From: an uncultured Bacteroidales bacterium
GTDB taxonomy: Bacteria; Bacteroidota; Bacteroidia; Bacteroidales; UBA932
DNA: 64,000 nucleotides
Direction: 5' to 3'
NCBI GenBank assembly: GCA_944322815.1
Contig: CALUQB010000001.1
Coordinates: forward strand, 62,001 to 126,000
Each line of letters opens with the position of its first letter. Position 1 is the stretch's first letter. Positions 16,547 to 26,413 of this stretch are shown here, piece after piece. The notes beneath the pieces are model-generated. The model ran no database searches and was not told where the DNA came from. It was given only the letters and a program-made list of their open reading frames with translations. Made by a program: the position numbers and the translations under genes.

Positions 16547-18508
16547 ATGGCTTTTTTGAAATTCAACAAGTCAGAATTGGTAAACCTGGAATATTCGCTC
16601 AAACGCGAGATCATCGTGGCGAACAAGACAGGAGCCTATTGCAACACATCCATCGTGACTTGCAATACCAGGCGTTACCATGGACTTCTTGCAGTTCCGA
16701 TCGATAAGCTTGGAGGGGGGAATTTCATCCTTCTGTCTTCCCTGGACGAAAGTCTTGTCGTAGGCGGCAAGCAATTCAATCTCGGCATTCACTGCTACGG
16801 AGATGTCTATGAACCGAGAGGTCATAAGTACATAGTCGATTTCGATGCCGATCCAGCCCCTGAAATTGTCTACAAGGTAGGGGAAATCCTGTTCAGCAAG
16901 ACTATTCTTATGGCTCCGGACTCCGATCAGGTACTCATCAAGTATCATCTCATCGAGGCCCCTGAAAAGGCTACCCTCATGCTGAAACCTTTCCTCGCAT
17001 TCAGAAGCGTGCATAGCCTGACCAGCCAGAATCCGGAGGCTGTGACTGACTGCAAGGAGATCAACAACGGAGTTTCTTTCAGGCTTTATGAAGATTTCCC
17101 TGATCTTAACATGCAGCTCAGTGCCAAAGCTCAGTTCAAGTCACTGCCGTACTGGTACAATGGCGTGACATATTCCGATGAGATGCGCCGCGGCTTCAAC
17201 TGCAAGGAAGACCTTTTCGTTCCGGGTTTCTTCACCGTTTCCATGAAACCAGGCGACAGTATCGTATTCTCGGCTTCTGTTTCCGAGGACGATCCTAAGG
17301 TTCTCAAGAGAAAATTCACGGATGCACTCAAGCGTCTGGGTCATATAAACAATTACCATGATCTTCTGGTCAGGAATGCCGATATGCTTAAATGCTCGAG
17401 AAACGGCCACAAGCGTATCAACGCAGGATTCTCATGGCTTGAAACAGGGCTTCTGAGAGAAACGATACTCTCTCTTCCGGGGCTGACCCTTTATGCCAAC
17501 GGGGACTGCGACGAATTCGAGGAGATTCTCGATAACCTGATAGCAGACGAGCAGGACAGGCTTTTCCATAGGACTACCCAGGTGGAGGCTCCGCTCCTTC
17601 TTACCGATACCATACAGCAGTACATTCATTATCTTGAAGATGAAAAAGGCGAGAAGGATGCAGGCAAGAAAGTCTGGAAGAAATACGGTGCCACGCTGAA
17701 AGGCATTCTCGAAAGCTATCTCCCTGGCCGCAGGAACGAGGTGGCCATGCATCCGAACGGCCTGCTCTGGGCACAGATGGACGGCGTGGCTCTCTCATGG
17801 ATGAACACCTATGTGGGCGGCCGTCCTGTCACTGAAAGGGCCGGCTATCAGGTGGAGACCAACGCCATGTGGTACAATGCCGTATGCTTCGCCATCGATA
17901 TGGAGAAAAAATACGGTCCGAAGAGGAAGAACGAGTTCGTCGAGAAATGGACGCCTATACGTGACCTGATCGAGGAAAATTACCAGAAGACATTCTGGAA
18001 CTACGAAGCCGGCTATCTCGCCGACTATGTCGACAATTTCGGACAGAACATGGATGTGAGACCTAACCAGCTGTATGCTATCAGTCTCGATTACTCTCCG
18101 GTAGAGGATATGATCAAGTCCGATGTCGTCATGACTGTGAACAACGAACTTGTAACACGCAGGGGAATCAGGACACTTTCTCCGAGAAACGTGATGTACA
18201 GGGGTGTTTACGAAGGTTCACAGACAGACAGGGATCTGGCGTATTATCAGGGCTGTGCATTCCCTATCCTTCTCGACCCGTATGTGAACATCTGTTTCAA
18301 GATGATGGGCTCAAATTTCTACAAGAAAGCCGAGTATCTCACGGAGGGCTTCTATGCCGATATCAACAAGCACGGTGTGGGTGCATTCTCCGAGCTGTAT
18401 GACGGAGATCCTCCTCATGAGGCTCACGGAGCCATAGCGTCAGCCTGCAGTACGGCTGCACTGCTGAGAGTCGATTATCTGATGAACAAAAACAAGAAGA
18501 AGGAATAG
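16547..18508 (+). CDS. Amylo-alpha-1,6-glucosidase (glycogen debranching, GH133)
   Basis: 653 residues. The N-terminal part (about 10-260) matches the bacterial/archaeal GDE N domain (EFNKSELVNLEYSLKREIIVANKTG-type opening with NTRRYHGLL). The C-terminal part is an alpha/alpha toroid (GLPGLTLYANGD-type region, HPNGLLWAQMDG, GRPVTERAGYQVETNAMWYNA in sections, HEAHGAIASACSTAALL). This is the GH133 architecture that removes alpha-1,6-linked glucose from limit dextrins. It lies between glgB and a GT4 gene; the GDE-GT4-GH57 order is a known Bacteroidota set. The stop is three bases before the next start, so translation is probably coupled. Confidence 0.93.
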   Translation: MAFLKFNKSELVNLEYSLKREIIVANKTGAYCNTSIVTCNTRRYHGLLAVPIDKLGGGNFILLSSLDESLVVGGKQFNLGIHCYGDVYEPRGHKYIVDFDADPAPEIVYKVGEILFSKTILMAPDSDQVLIKYHLIEAPEKATLMLKPFLAFRSVHSLTSQNPEAVTDCKEINNGVSFRLYEDFPDLNMQLSAKAQFKSLPYWYNGVTYSDEMRRGFNCKEDLFVPGFFTVSMKPGDSIVFSASVSEDDPKVLKRKFTDALKRLGHINNYHDLLVRNADMLKCSRNGHKRINAGFSWLETGLLRETILSLPGLTLYANGDCDEFEEILDNLIADEQDRLFHRTTQVEAPLLLTDTIQQYIHYLEDEKGEKDAGKKVWKKYGATLKGILESYLPGRRNEVAMHPNGLLWAQMDGVALSWMNTYVGGRPVTERAGYQVETNAMWYNAVCFAIDMEKKYGPKRKNEFVEKWTPIRDLIEENYQKTFWNYEAGYLADYVDNFGQNMDVRPNQLYAISLDYSPVEDMIKSDVVMTVNNELVTRRGIRTLSPRNVMYRGVYEGSQTDRDLAYYQGCAFPILLDPYVNICFKMMGSNFYKKAEYLTEGFYADINKHGVGAFSELYDGDPPHEAHGAIASACSTAALLRVDYLMNKNKKKE

Positions 18509-18511
18509 GAT

Positions 18512-19801
18512 ATGAAAGTTCTGATGTTCGGATGGGAATTTCCTCCTCATATCGCAGGAGGACTGGGAACAGCTTGTTACGGTATGACCAAGGGGCTTGC
18601 AGCCAATGATGTCGATGTGCTTTTCGTGATGCCTTCGGCTTCGGGCGATGAAGACCAGAGTGCCGTAAAGATCATCAATGCGAGCGATGTGCCCGTTGAT
18701 ACAGTGTCTACTTCAGTCGATGAGTTCCTCGGAAAGGTGAGGTTCATACACATCGGCACGAATATGGTTCCATACGTTGACCCGCAGGATTTTACCAAGA
18801 TGGTGGAAGACGAGCGGAAGAGGCAGATCAAAAGCTTCAGGGTACAGTATGGCCAGAAATACAAATTCTCCGGCAAATACGGTGAAAATCTGATGGAAGA
18901 AGTGGCGAGGTACGCCATGGTCGGCGCCACCATCGCACTCCAGCATGCGGATGAATTCGATGTCATCCATGCACATGACTGGTTGACCTATCTTGCCGGA
19001 ATAGCAGCCAAGCAGCTGACTGGAAAACCTCTCGTGGTCCATGTCCATGCCACATCATTCGACAGGAGCAGCGATGACAAGATCGATACGAGAGTCTATG
19101 ACCTCGAAAGAAAAGGAATGGAGGCTGCTGACAAAGTAATCGCAGTGAGTGAACTCACAAGGAATATCGTGATCAACAAGTACGGAATCGCTCCGGACAA
19201 GGTGGTGGCGGTGCATAACGCCGTGGATTTCAGCGACCGCAAGACCATCGAAGTCGAGAGAGGGGTAAAGGACAAGGTGGTGACCTTCCTTGGCCGTATC
19301 ACATTCCAGAAAGGACCGGAGTATTTCATTGAGGCAGCTGCGAAAGTTCTTAAAAGGTGCAACCATGTCAGGTTTGTCATGGCAGGAAGCGGTGACATGA
19401 TGAACAGATGTATCCGCCATGTGGCCAGACTCGGCATATCTGACAGGTTCCATTTTACAGGCTTCCTCCGTGGAGCTGATGTGCAGAAGATGTTCGCACT
19501 TTCGGATGTATATGTGATGCCTTCTGTTTCCGAACCGTTCGGTATATCTCCTCTGGAGGCTATGCAGACCAATGTGCCGTCCATCATCTCCAAACAGTCC
19601 GGTGTGGCCGAAGTCCTGAAATACGCCATCAAGGTGGATTTCTGGGATATCGATGCCATGGCGGACGCCATGTACGGCCTGCTGAATTATCCGGCAATGT
19701 CGGATATGGCGGCACGCTGCGGACGAGATGAAGTGGATGCCCTCAAGTGGAACAACGCCGCCTTTAAGATAAAGAAAGTTTACGAGTCAGTCATTAAATA
19801 G
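18512..19801 (+). CDS. GT4 glycosyltransferase of glycogen cluster
   Basis: 429 residues with a GT-B fold. The N-domain opens with MLMFGWEFPPHIAGGLG-like sequence (FGWEFPPHIAGGLGTA), which is the glycogen/starch-synthase style nucleotide-sugar site. The C-domain has VTFLGRITFQKGPEYFIEAA (split: FLGRIT, QKGPEYF) and the E-x7-E motif EPFGISPLEAMQ. It is a GT4-type enzyme that probably extends or primes alpha-glucan. Donor and exact product cannot be read from sequence. It overlaps the cluster function: debranching enzyme 3 bases upstream, GH57 enzyme 23 bases downstream. Confidence 0.88.
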   Translation: MKVLMFGWEFPPHIAGGLGTACYGMTKGLAANDVDVLFVMPSASGDEDQSAVKIINASDVPVDTVSTSVDEFLGKVRFIHIGTNMVPYVDPQDFTKMVEDERKRQIKSFRVQYGQKYKFSGKYGENLMEEVARYAMVGATIALQHADEFDVIHAHDWLTYLAGIAAKQLTGKPLVVHVHATSFDRSSDDKIDTRVYDLERKGMEAADKVIAVSELTRNIVINKYGIAPDKVVAVHNAVDFSDRKTIEVERGVKDKVVTFLGRITFQKGPEYFIEAAAKVLKRCNHVRFVMAGSGDMMNRCIRHVARLGISDRFHFTGFLRGADVQKMFALSDVYVMPSVSEPFGISPLEAMQTNVPSIISKQSGVAEVLKYAIKVDFWDIDAMADAMYGLLNYPAMSDMAARCGRDEVDALKWNNAAFKIKKVYESVIK

Positions 19802-19824
19802 TCTTAACTTAAAATTCCAGAAAA

Positions 19825-21186
19825 ATGAAAAAAAGTATATGCCTGTATTTCCAGGTGCACCAGCCTAACAGATTGAGGTTATATAGATTCTTCGATATCG
19901 GAAAAGATTCCCACTACTACGATGATTTCGCCAACAGGACTATCCTCAGGAGGGTGGCCCAGAGGTGCTATCTCCCTGCCAACGAGCTCCTGCTCGATCT
20001 CATCAACTCCCATAAGGGCCAGTTCAAGGTGGCATTCTCCATCTCAGGATCGGTACTTGAGCAGTTCGACAGGTATGCTCCGGAGGTTATAGACAGCTTC
20101 CGCAAGCTTGCAGGTACCGGATGTGTGGAATTCCTCGCCGAGACATATTATCATTCTCTGGCATCCATAGCATCTCCTGCCGAATTCAAACGTCAGGTGG
20201 AGAAACATAAGGAGACTATCGAACACTATTTCGGCGTTACTCCGAAATCATTCAGGAATACTGAGCTCGTATATTCCGATGAAATAGGCTCCATGGTGTA
20301 TGACATGGGCTTCAAGACCATGCTTACGGAAGGCGCAAAGCATGTCCTGGGATGGAAGAGCCCTAACTACGTCTATTCCGGAGCCCTTGCTCCAAAGCTC
20401 AAGCTTCTCCTGAGAAACTATACTCTCAGCGATGACATAGCATTCAGATTCTCTGACAAGAACTGGCAGGACTGGCCTCTGACTGGAGACAAGTTCCTCG
20501 GATGGATCAAGGCTTCCGCCCAGAATGATGAAATCATGAATCTTTTCATGGATTACGAGACATTCGGAGAGCACCAGAAATCGCAGAGCGGTATCTTTGA
20601 TTTCCTGAGGTACTTCCCTGAGGTGGTCATAAAGGACGGTGAGTTCGAGTTCGTGACACCTGAGCAGGCCGGCAAAAAGCACAAGGCTGTAGCTTCCCTG
20701 GATGTTCCTGATCCTATTTCATGGGCAGATGAAGAGAGGGATATCACCGCATGGCTTGGAAACGAGCTTCAGAGCGACGCCTTCAAGAAGCTGTACAACG
20801 TCACTGAAAAGCTTTCTCTGCTGAGCGAAAGCAACGACCTCTGGTCTGATTTCGGACACCTTCAGGAGAGCGACCACTTCTATTATATGTGTACGAAGTT
20901 CTTCTCGGACGGCGCGGTACATAAATATTTCAACCCGTATGATACTCCGTATGAAGCATTTATCAATTATATGAATGTTTTGAGCGATTTTATTTTGCGA
21001 GTTGATGATGCAATTTCCGTTTCAGATGTTAACTTTGCAGCCGAAAAGAAGACGGCGAAGGCAAAATCTTCTGTAGCTGAAAAGAAGACTGTCAGGAAAG
21101 CAGCGGCAGGGAAGTCTGCGAAGGCTTCGGCTGAAACTGCAGAAAAGAAGCCGTCAGCTAAAAAAACGGTAAAAACGAAGAAATAA
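19825..21186 (+). CDS. GH57 glycoside hydrolase with Lys/Ala-rich tail
   Basis: 453 residues. The GH57 catalytic part (about 1-395) has YFQVHQPNRL, EFLAETYYHSLA, the nucleophile motif NTELVYSDEIG (E147) and the acid motif MDYETFGEHQ (D243). It probably acts as an intracellular alpha-amylase or 4-alpha-glucanotransferase-type enzyme on glycogen. The last 45 or so residues are different: rich in Lys, Ala, Ser and Thr with repeated AEKK units (VAEKKT, TAEKKP, SAKKTV), resembling a histone-H1-like basic tail. GH57 homologues usually end before this. The tail could bind polyphosphate, nucleic acid or the polymer surface; that is speculation. The next gene starts 5 bases later. Confidence 0.92.
   Translation: MKKSICLYFQVHQPNRLRLYRFFDIGKDSHYYDDFANRTILRRVAQRCYLPANELLLDLINSHKGQFKVAFSISGSVLEQFDRYAPEVIDSFRKLAGTGCVEFLAETYYHSLASIASPAEFKRQVEKHKETIEHYFGVTPKSFRNTELVYSDEIGSMVYDMGFKTMLTEGAKHVLGWKSPNYVYSGALAPKLKLLLRNYTLSDDIAFRFSDKNWQDWPLTGDKFLGWIKASAQNDEIMNLFMDYETFGEHQKSQSGIFDFLRYFPEVVIKDGEFEFVTPEQAGKKHKAVASLDVPDPISWADEERDITAWLGNELQSDAFKKLYNVTEKLSLLSESNDLWSDFGHLQESDHFYYMCTKFFSDGAVHKYFNPYDTPYEAFINYMNVLSDFILRVDDAISVSDVNFAAEKKTAKAKSSVAEKKTVRKAAAGKSAKASAETAEKKPSAKKTVKTKK
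21030..21037 (+). promoter_or_regulatory. Possible intragenic -7 element before synthase-phosphorylase
   Basis: TAACTTTG is an exact TAnnTTTG match about 155 bases before the next start, just where the conserved GH57 domain ends and the basic tail begins. The preceding 60 bases are AT-rich. No well-spaced TTTG is seen upstream. Confidence 0.3.
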
Positions 21187-21191
21187 ATTAG

Positions 21192-24100
21192 ATGGACAAC
21201 GATTTGATCAGACCAGATTATCTATTCGAGGTAAGCTGGGAGGTCTGTAATAAGGTAGGGGGTATTTATACGGTGATAGCCACTAAAGCCCTCTACCTTA
21301 AAACGGAATTAAAGAGACACCATATTCTGATAGGTCCTGATGTCTGGATGGATACCGACAAGAGTAATCCCGATTTCATCGAAGATCCGGGACTCTACAG
21401 GGACTGGAAAGCCCAGGCTGAGGCGGAAGGGCTCAGGATATGGATCGGAAAATGGAATATTCCCGGATCTCCTGTAGCCATCCTGGTAGATTTCAAGCAG
21501 TTCTTGACAAGAAAATCAGAGATTCTTACAGAGTATTGGCTGCATTTCGGCGTAGATTCTTTGACTGGAAACTGGGATTACGTGGAATCCGCACTTTTCG
21601 GCTATGCGGCAGGAAAGGTGATTGAAAGTTTTTACAGGTTCAATCTTTCACCTTCCGACCGGGTGGTCGCGCAGTTCCATGAATGGCAGACAGGTGCCGG
21701 CCTTCTTTATGTAAAACAGAGCGGCATACCCGTAGCTACTGTCTTCACTACCCATGCTACAGTGATAGGACGATGTCTTGCCGGCAACAATCTCCCGCTT
21801 TATGATTCCATGCCGCTGTATGACGGAGATCAGAAGGCAAAGGAGTTCAATGTCATAGCGAGACATTCCCTCGAAAAGCATTCGGCGCAGAATGCGGATG
21901 TATTCACTACCGTGAGTGACATCACTGCCAACGAGTGCAGGCAGTTCCTGGGCAGGAAAGTGGATATCGTGACTCCTAACGGTTTCGAAAACAGTTTCAC
22001 TCCTTCGGAGGAAGATTATCCGATGGTACGGTCAGCTGCCAGAGACAAACTGGTCCAGGTGGCTGCAGCCATGTCAGGAGAACCTGTTCCGGAAAATTCC
22101 ATCTTCATAGGTATCGGCGGACGTTACGAGTACAAGAACAAGGGTATAGATGTGTTTATAGATGCTCTCGACAAACTGAACAGGTCAGACTTCCAGGGAA
22201 AGAGCATCCAGGCCTTCATCATGATTCCGTCAGGTCACAAAGGTCCGGACCGCGAACTGATGGCCAAGCTTGAGGGCAAGGAATCTGGGTATGTCACCAG
22301 AACTTCACATTATCTGATGAACGCCGAATATGATACCATATCCAGACGACTTGACGAACTCCATTTCAACAATGCGACGGGTGACAAGGTGAAAGTGTAT
22401 TTCATCCCGTCATATCTGAACGGAAACGACGGTATCTTCAACATGACTTACTACGATCTGATAGTAGGTCTCGATCTGGCGCTTTTCCCTTCGTATTATG
22501 AGCCATGGGGATATACACCGCTCGAAAGTCTTGCTTTCAAGGTCCCGACTCTCACCACGACCCTGGCCGGTTTCGGCCTGTGGGTGAAGAGCCATTACCA
22601 CAAGGATCATCCGGGTATCACCGTACTCGACAGGAACGATTCGAATTATCCTCAGGTCGTGGACGGAGTGGTGGAACGTGTGAAAGAAATCGCGCGTCTC
22701 ACCAAGGATGACAGGAAACGCTATATGGACAATGCGAAGGAAGTTTCCGAGATAGCGTTGTGGGACAACAATATAGTATATTATAAACAGGCTTACGCCC
22801 AAGCCCTTAACAAAATAATAACAGACAGGGGAGCATTCCCTATATTTAAGAGTGACAAACCTATGCAGTACAAGAAAATAGACGTGAACAAACCGTCATG
22901 GAACAGTGTCCTGATCTCGAGGCATCTGCCGGACGGGCTGAAAGATCTCGAGACACTGTCCAGAAATCTCTGGTGGTGCTGGAATGAATCCGCGAAGAAT
23001 CTTTTCAAGAAAATCGATCCGAAAGCATGGCATGAGACAGGGGAGAATCCTATCGCCATGCTGGACAGGGTGAGCCTCAAAAGGTTCCGCGATCTCGAAA
23101 AGAATGCGGAGTTCATGGGAGAATTGAATATTGTCATGAACGAGTTCAACTCGTACATGGCATTGAAATCTGAAAGGAAGGACCCTTCCATAGCATATTT
23201 CTGCATGGAATACGGTCTGGATACATCGTTGAAAATATATTCCGGAGGTCTTGGCATCCTCGCAGGAGACTATCTGAAAGAGACCAGCGACATGAATGTG
23301 AATCTTGTGGCCGTAGGTCTTCTCTACAGATACGGATATTTTACCCAGGTACTTTCCGCACAGGGTGACCAGGTATCGAAATACGATGCGCAGGACTTCA
23401 TGAAGATTCCGGCCACTCCGGTCAGGGATGCGAACGGAAACTGGATGACCATAAGCGTGGCTTTCCCTGGCAGGAACCTGAATGCCAGACTCTGGAGAGT
23501 GGATGTCGGAAGAACCGAGCTCTACCTCATGGACACCGACTATGAAGAGAATCTTCCGGAGGACAGGTCTGTGACACATCATCTGTATGGTGGTGACTGG
23601 GAGAACAGGCTCAAGCAGGAACTTCTTCTCGGAGTCGGCGGTATCAGGGCTCTCAGGAAACTCGGCATCAGCACCCAGGTTTATCACTGCAATGAGGGTC
23701 ATGCCGCATTCACCGGACTCGAAAGGCTGCGTGAATACATCCAGAATGACAGTCTGGACTATCCTGAGGCACTCGAAGTCGTCAGGGCTTCTTCTCTGTT
23801 CACTACGCATACCCCTGTTCCTGCAGGTCATGATTCATTCGATGAAGGTCTCCTGAGAAAATACATCGGACATTATCCGCAGAGACTGAAAATCGACTGG
23901 GAGACCATGATGGGACTCGGAAAGATCAACGGCAGCGACGTGAACGAAAAATTCTCCATGAGCATACTGGCCGCCAATATCTCCCAGGAGGTGAACGGCG
24001 TTTCATGGCTTCACGGAGAGGTCAGCCGTGATATCTTCGCCAACATGTGGCCGGGATATCTCCCTGAGGAACTTCATGTAAGCTATGTTACGAACGGTGT

Positions 24101-25430
24101 GCACTATCCTACATGGACGGCTCCGGAATGGAAGGAAATCCACGCCAAGGTATTCGGCGATGAGTTCAAGACGCACCATTACGACAAATCATGCTTCGAA
24201 GGCATATACAAGGTATCGGATGCCGATATATGGAATGTACGTACGGCACTCAGGAAAAAACTCATATCGGAGATCAAGGACAGGCTTTCGGATACTTCGG
24301 TAGCCAACCACTATTCTCCGCGCCAGATAGTCACTATCAAGGAGACTCTGAGGGACGATGTCCTGACCATAGGGTTCGCCCGCAGGTTCGCTACATACAA
24401 GAGGGCGCACCTCCTGTTCCGTGACCTCGACAGGCTCAATGAGATAGTCAACAATCCTGAAAGACCTGTACAGTTCATCTTCGCCGGCAAGGCGCATCCT
24501 GCAGACAAGGCCGGCCAAGATCTGATAAAGAGCATCGTGGATATCTCGAAGATGCCTCAGTTCATCGGAAAGATCGTCTTCGTGCCTAACTACGATATCA
24601 CTCTCGCAAAACTTCTCGTACAGGGCGTGGACGTGTGGATGAACAATCCTACAAGGCCTCTTGAGGCTTCCGGTACTTCAGGCGAGAAAGCCGCCATGAA
24701 CGGTGTGATGCATTTCTCCGTCCTCGACGGATGGTGGGTGGAAGGCTACAAGCCTGGTGCAGGCTGGGCTCTTCCGATGGAAAGGACCTATCAGGACCAG
24801 AACTATCAGGATGAACTCGATGCCGCCACCATTTACACTATCATCGAGAACGACATCGCTCCTACATTCTACAATATAAGCCGCTCTACCGGCCGCTCTT
24901 CAGACTGGCTCGAGTATATAAAGAATACGATAGCGCAAGTAGCCTGCAACTTCACTACGAACAGGATGCTTACGGACTATATTGATCAGTACTACGATCC
25001 GCAGTCAAAGAGGTTCGAATCCCTTATAGCCGGTGATTACGCCGTAGCGAAGGAGATCGCGGAATGGAAGAGACATCTGCGCCGCGAATGGCAGAATGTG
25101 AATCTCGTATCCATCGTGAAACCGGACAGCGCGAACGAGGACGTATCACTCGGCAAGGAGTTCAAGTCCGAGGTCGTATTGAACATAGGTGATCTCAAAC
25201 CGGAGGAAATCGGAGTCGAAATGCTTTTCGCCACTACGGATTCCAAGGGCAAGCTTCACATAAGCTCGGTAGCCGAGTTCGCTCCCGAGTCTGTGAATGA
25301 TGGCGTAGCCAAATATCAGGCTGTCATCACTCCGGAAGTCGCTGGACTGTATCAGGTGGCAGCACGTATCTATGCCAAGAATGCGCTTCTGCCTCACAGA
25401 CAGGACTTCGAACTGGTGAGATGGTTGTAG
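21192..25430 (+). CDS. Fused glycogen synthase (GT3-like) and alpha-glucan phosphorylase (GT35)
   Basis: 1412 residues, two complete enzymes in one chain. Residues 1 to about 560: glycogen synthase of the eukaryote-like GT3 type (FEVSWEVCNKVGGIYTV near the start, HEWQTGAGLLY, VTPNGF, and EPWGYTPLESLAF). Residues about 590-1412: short-form alpha-glucan phosphorylase (IAYFCMEYGLD, YSGGLGILAGDYLK, FTTHTPVPAGHD, GFARRFATYKRA) with the pyridoxal-phosphate lysine in GTSGEKAAMNG (K1166). One half builds and the other degrades alpha-1,4-glucan. Similar fusions exist in Bacteroidota. No frameshift or stop lies between the halves. It is the last of the glycogen genes; ribF overlaps its end by 10 bases. 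Confidence 0.93.
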   Translation: MDNDLIRPDYLFEVSWEVCNKVGGIYTVIATKALYLKTELKRHHILIGPDVWMDTDKSNPDFIEDPGLYRDWKAQAEAEGLRIWIGKWNIPGSPVAILVDFKQFLTRKSEILTEYWLHFGVDSLTGNWDYVESALFGYAAGKVIESFYRFNLSPSDRVVAQFHEWQTGAGLLYVKQSGIPVATVFTTHATVIGRCLAGNNLPLYDSMPLYDGDQKAKEFNVIARHSLEKHSAQNADVFTTVSDITANECRQFLGRKVDIVTPNGFENSFTPSEEDYPMVRSAARDKLVQVAAAMSGEPVPENSIFIGIGGRYEYKNKGIDVFIDALDKLNRSDFQGKSIQAFIMIPSGHKGPDRELMAKLEGKESGYVTRTSHYLMNAEYDTISRRLDELHFNNATGDKVKVYFIPSYLNGNDGIFNMTYYDLIVGLDLALFPSYYEPWGYTPLESLAFKVPTLTTTLAGFGLWVKSHYHKDHPGITVLDRNDSNYPQVVDGVVERVKEIARLTKDDRKRYMDNAKEVSEIALWDNNIVYYKQAYAQALNKIITDRGAFPIFKSDKPMQYKKIDVNKPSWNSVLISRHLPDGLKDLETLSRNLWWCWNESAKNLFKKIDPKAWHETGENPIAMLDRVSLKRFRDLEKNAEFMGELNIVMNEFNSYMALKSERKDPSIAYFCMEYGLDTSLKIYSGGLGILAGDYLKETSDMNVNLVAVGLLYRYGYFTQVLSAQGDQVSKYDAQDFMKIPATPVRDANGNWMTISVAFPGRNLNARLWRVDVGRTELYLMDTDYEENLPEDRSVTHHLYGGDWENRLKQELLLGVGGIRALRKLGISTQVYHCNEGHAAFTGLERLREYIQNDSLDYPEALEVVRASSLFTTHTPVPAGHDSFDEGLLRKYIGHYPQRLKIDWETMMGLGKINGSDVNEKFSMSILAANISQEVNGVSWLHGEVSRDIFANMWPGYLPEELHVSYVTNGVHYPTWTAPEWKEIHAKVFGDEFKTHHYDKSCFEGIYKVSDADIWNVRTALRKKLISEIKDRLSDTSVANHYSPRQIVTIKETLRDDVLTIGFARRFATYKRAHLLFRDLDRLNEIVNNPERPVQFIFAGKAHPADKAGQDLIKSIVDISKMPQFIGKIVFVPNYDITLAKLLVQGVDVWMNNPTRPLEASGTSGEKAAMNGVMHFSVLDGWWVEGYKPGAGWALPMERTYQDQNYQDELDAATIYTIIENDIAPTFYNISRSTGRSSDWLEYIKNTIAQVACNFTTNRMLTDYIDQYYDPQSKRFESLIAGDYAVAKEIAEWKRHLRREWQNVNLVSIVKPDSANEDVSLGKEFKSEVVLNIGDLKPEEIGVEMLFATTDSKGKLHISSVAEFAPESVNDGVAKYQAVITPEVAGLYQVAARIYAKNALLPHRQDFELVRWL

Positions 25431-26317
25431 CGACAGGATTTTTCGACGGTGTCCACATCGGACACCGTCTTGTAATAGATCAGCTTGTAAAAGCTGCCCG
25501 AAACAGAGGGGATGAGAGTATGGTGGTGACATTCTGGCCTCATCCCCGTACTGTTTTACAGCAGGAGGCCAGAAATCTCCGGCTGCTTACTTCCATGCCT
25601 GAAAAGGAAGCCCTCCTGAAAGGGCTTGGTGTGGACAGAATCGAAGTCATTCGGTTTACCAGGGAGTTAGGCGCCCTGACGACACGAGAATATTTCTCCG
25701 AATATCTTATAGGCCGTTACGGTGCACGGGCGATAATACTGGGGTACGACAACAGGATGGGATGCGATGCCTGCAGCTCCGCCGGAGTCTGCAAGGTGGC
25801 ACAGGATATGGGGCTGGATGTGATATGGACGGAAAAGGTGACTTCAGAGCACGGTATCGATGTCAGTTCCACCAAGATCAGGGCCGAACTGGAACGCGGA
25901 AATGTCACCAGGGCTGCTGAAATGCTGGGTTATGACTATTCCCTTTTCGGAGTGGTCGTTTCCGGAGAGCAGATAGGCTCCAGGGTACTCGGTTTCCCTA
26001 CTGCGAACATGCAGCTTTACGAACCGCTCAAATTCATTCCTGCAAACGGAGTATATCTGGTGAAAGTCAGTACGGTCGGACGGGATTTCTATGGCATGTG
26101 CAATATCGGGAACAGACCTACCGTCCGTCAGGGAAACGCACGTACCATCGAGACGAATATTTTCGATTTCGATGAAGATATCTACGGGCTGGATATCCGT
26201 CTGACATTTCTGAGACGTATCCGGGAAGAGATCCGTTTTACTTCATTTACCCAGCTCAAGGCGCAGCTCGCGCGTGACAAATTCTACTGCAAGTCCCTTA
26301 TCGGACAGATGTGCTGA
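25421..26317 (+). CDS. ribF: Bifunctional riboflavin kinase / FAD synthetase
   Basis: 298 residues. The FAD synthetase domain (1-180) has GFFDGVHIGHR, WPHPRTVL and SSTKIRAELERG. The riboflavin kinase domain (about 185-298) has GSRVLGFPTANM and GVYLVKV with GMCNIGNRPT. It makes FMN and FAD from riboflavin. The start at 25421 overlaps the end of the preceding gene by 10 bases and gives a short N-terminus (MVVATGFFDG); no earlier in-frame ATG or GTG is close. Flavin supply fits the flavoprotein-rich Rnf complex encoded downstream, but a functional link is not shown. Confidence 0.95.
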   Translation: MVVATGFFDGVHIGHRLVIDQLVKAARNRGDESMVVTFWPHPRTVLQQEARNLRLLTSMPEKEALLKGLGVDRIEVIRFTRELGALTTREYFSEYLIGRYGARAIILGYDNRMGCDACSSAGVCKVAQDMGLDVIWTEKVTSEHGIDVSSTKIRAELERGNVTRAAEMLGYDYSLFGVVVSGEQIGSRVLGFPTANMQLYEPLKFIPANGVYLVKVSTVGRDFYGMCNIGNRPTVRQGNARTIETNIFDFDEDIYGLDIRLTFLRRIREEIRFTSFTQLKAQLARDKFYCKSLIGQMC

Positions 26318-26379
26318 TGAATGAAGCATTTCCGATACGATTTTTTCTGGATTTGAGGGTGCCTTTTGAGAAAAATTCT

Positions 26380-26387
26380 TAAATTTG
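26380..26387 (+). promoter_or_regulatory. Putative -7 element for M23 peptidase genes
   Basis: TAAATTTG is an exact TAnnTTTG match 26 bases before the peptidase start. A TTTG at 26352-26355 is 24 bases upstream, slightly longer than the usual spacing. Confidence 0.5.
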
Positions 26388-26413
26388 TACGATTGTGCCG
26401 AAAAATGTCGTAG

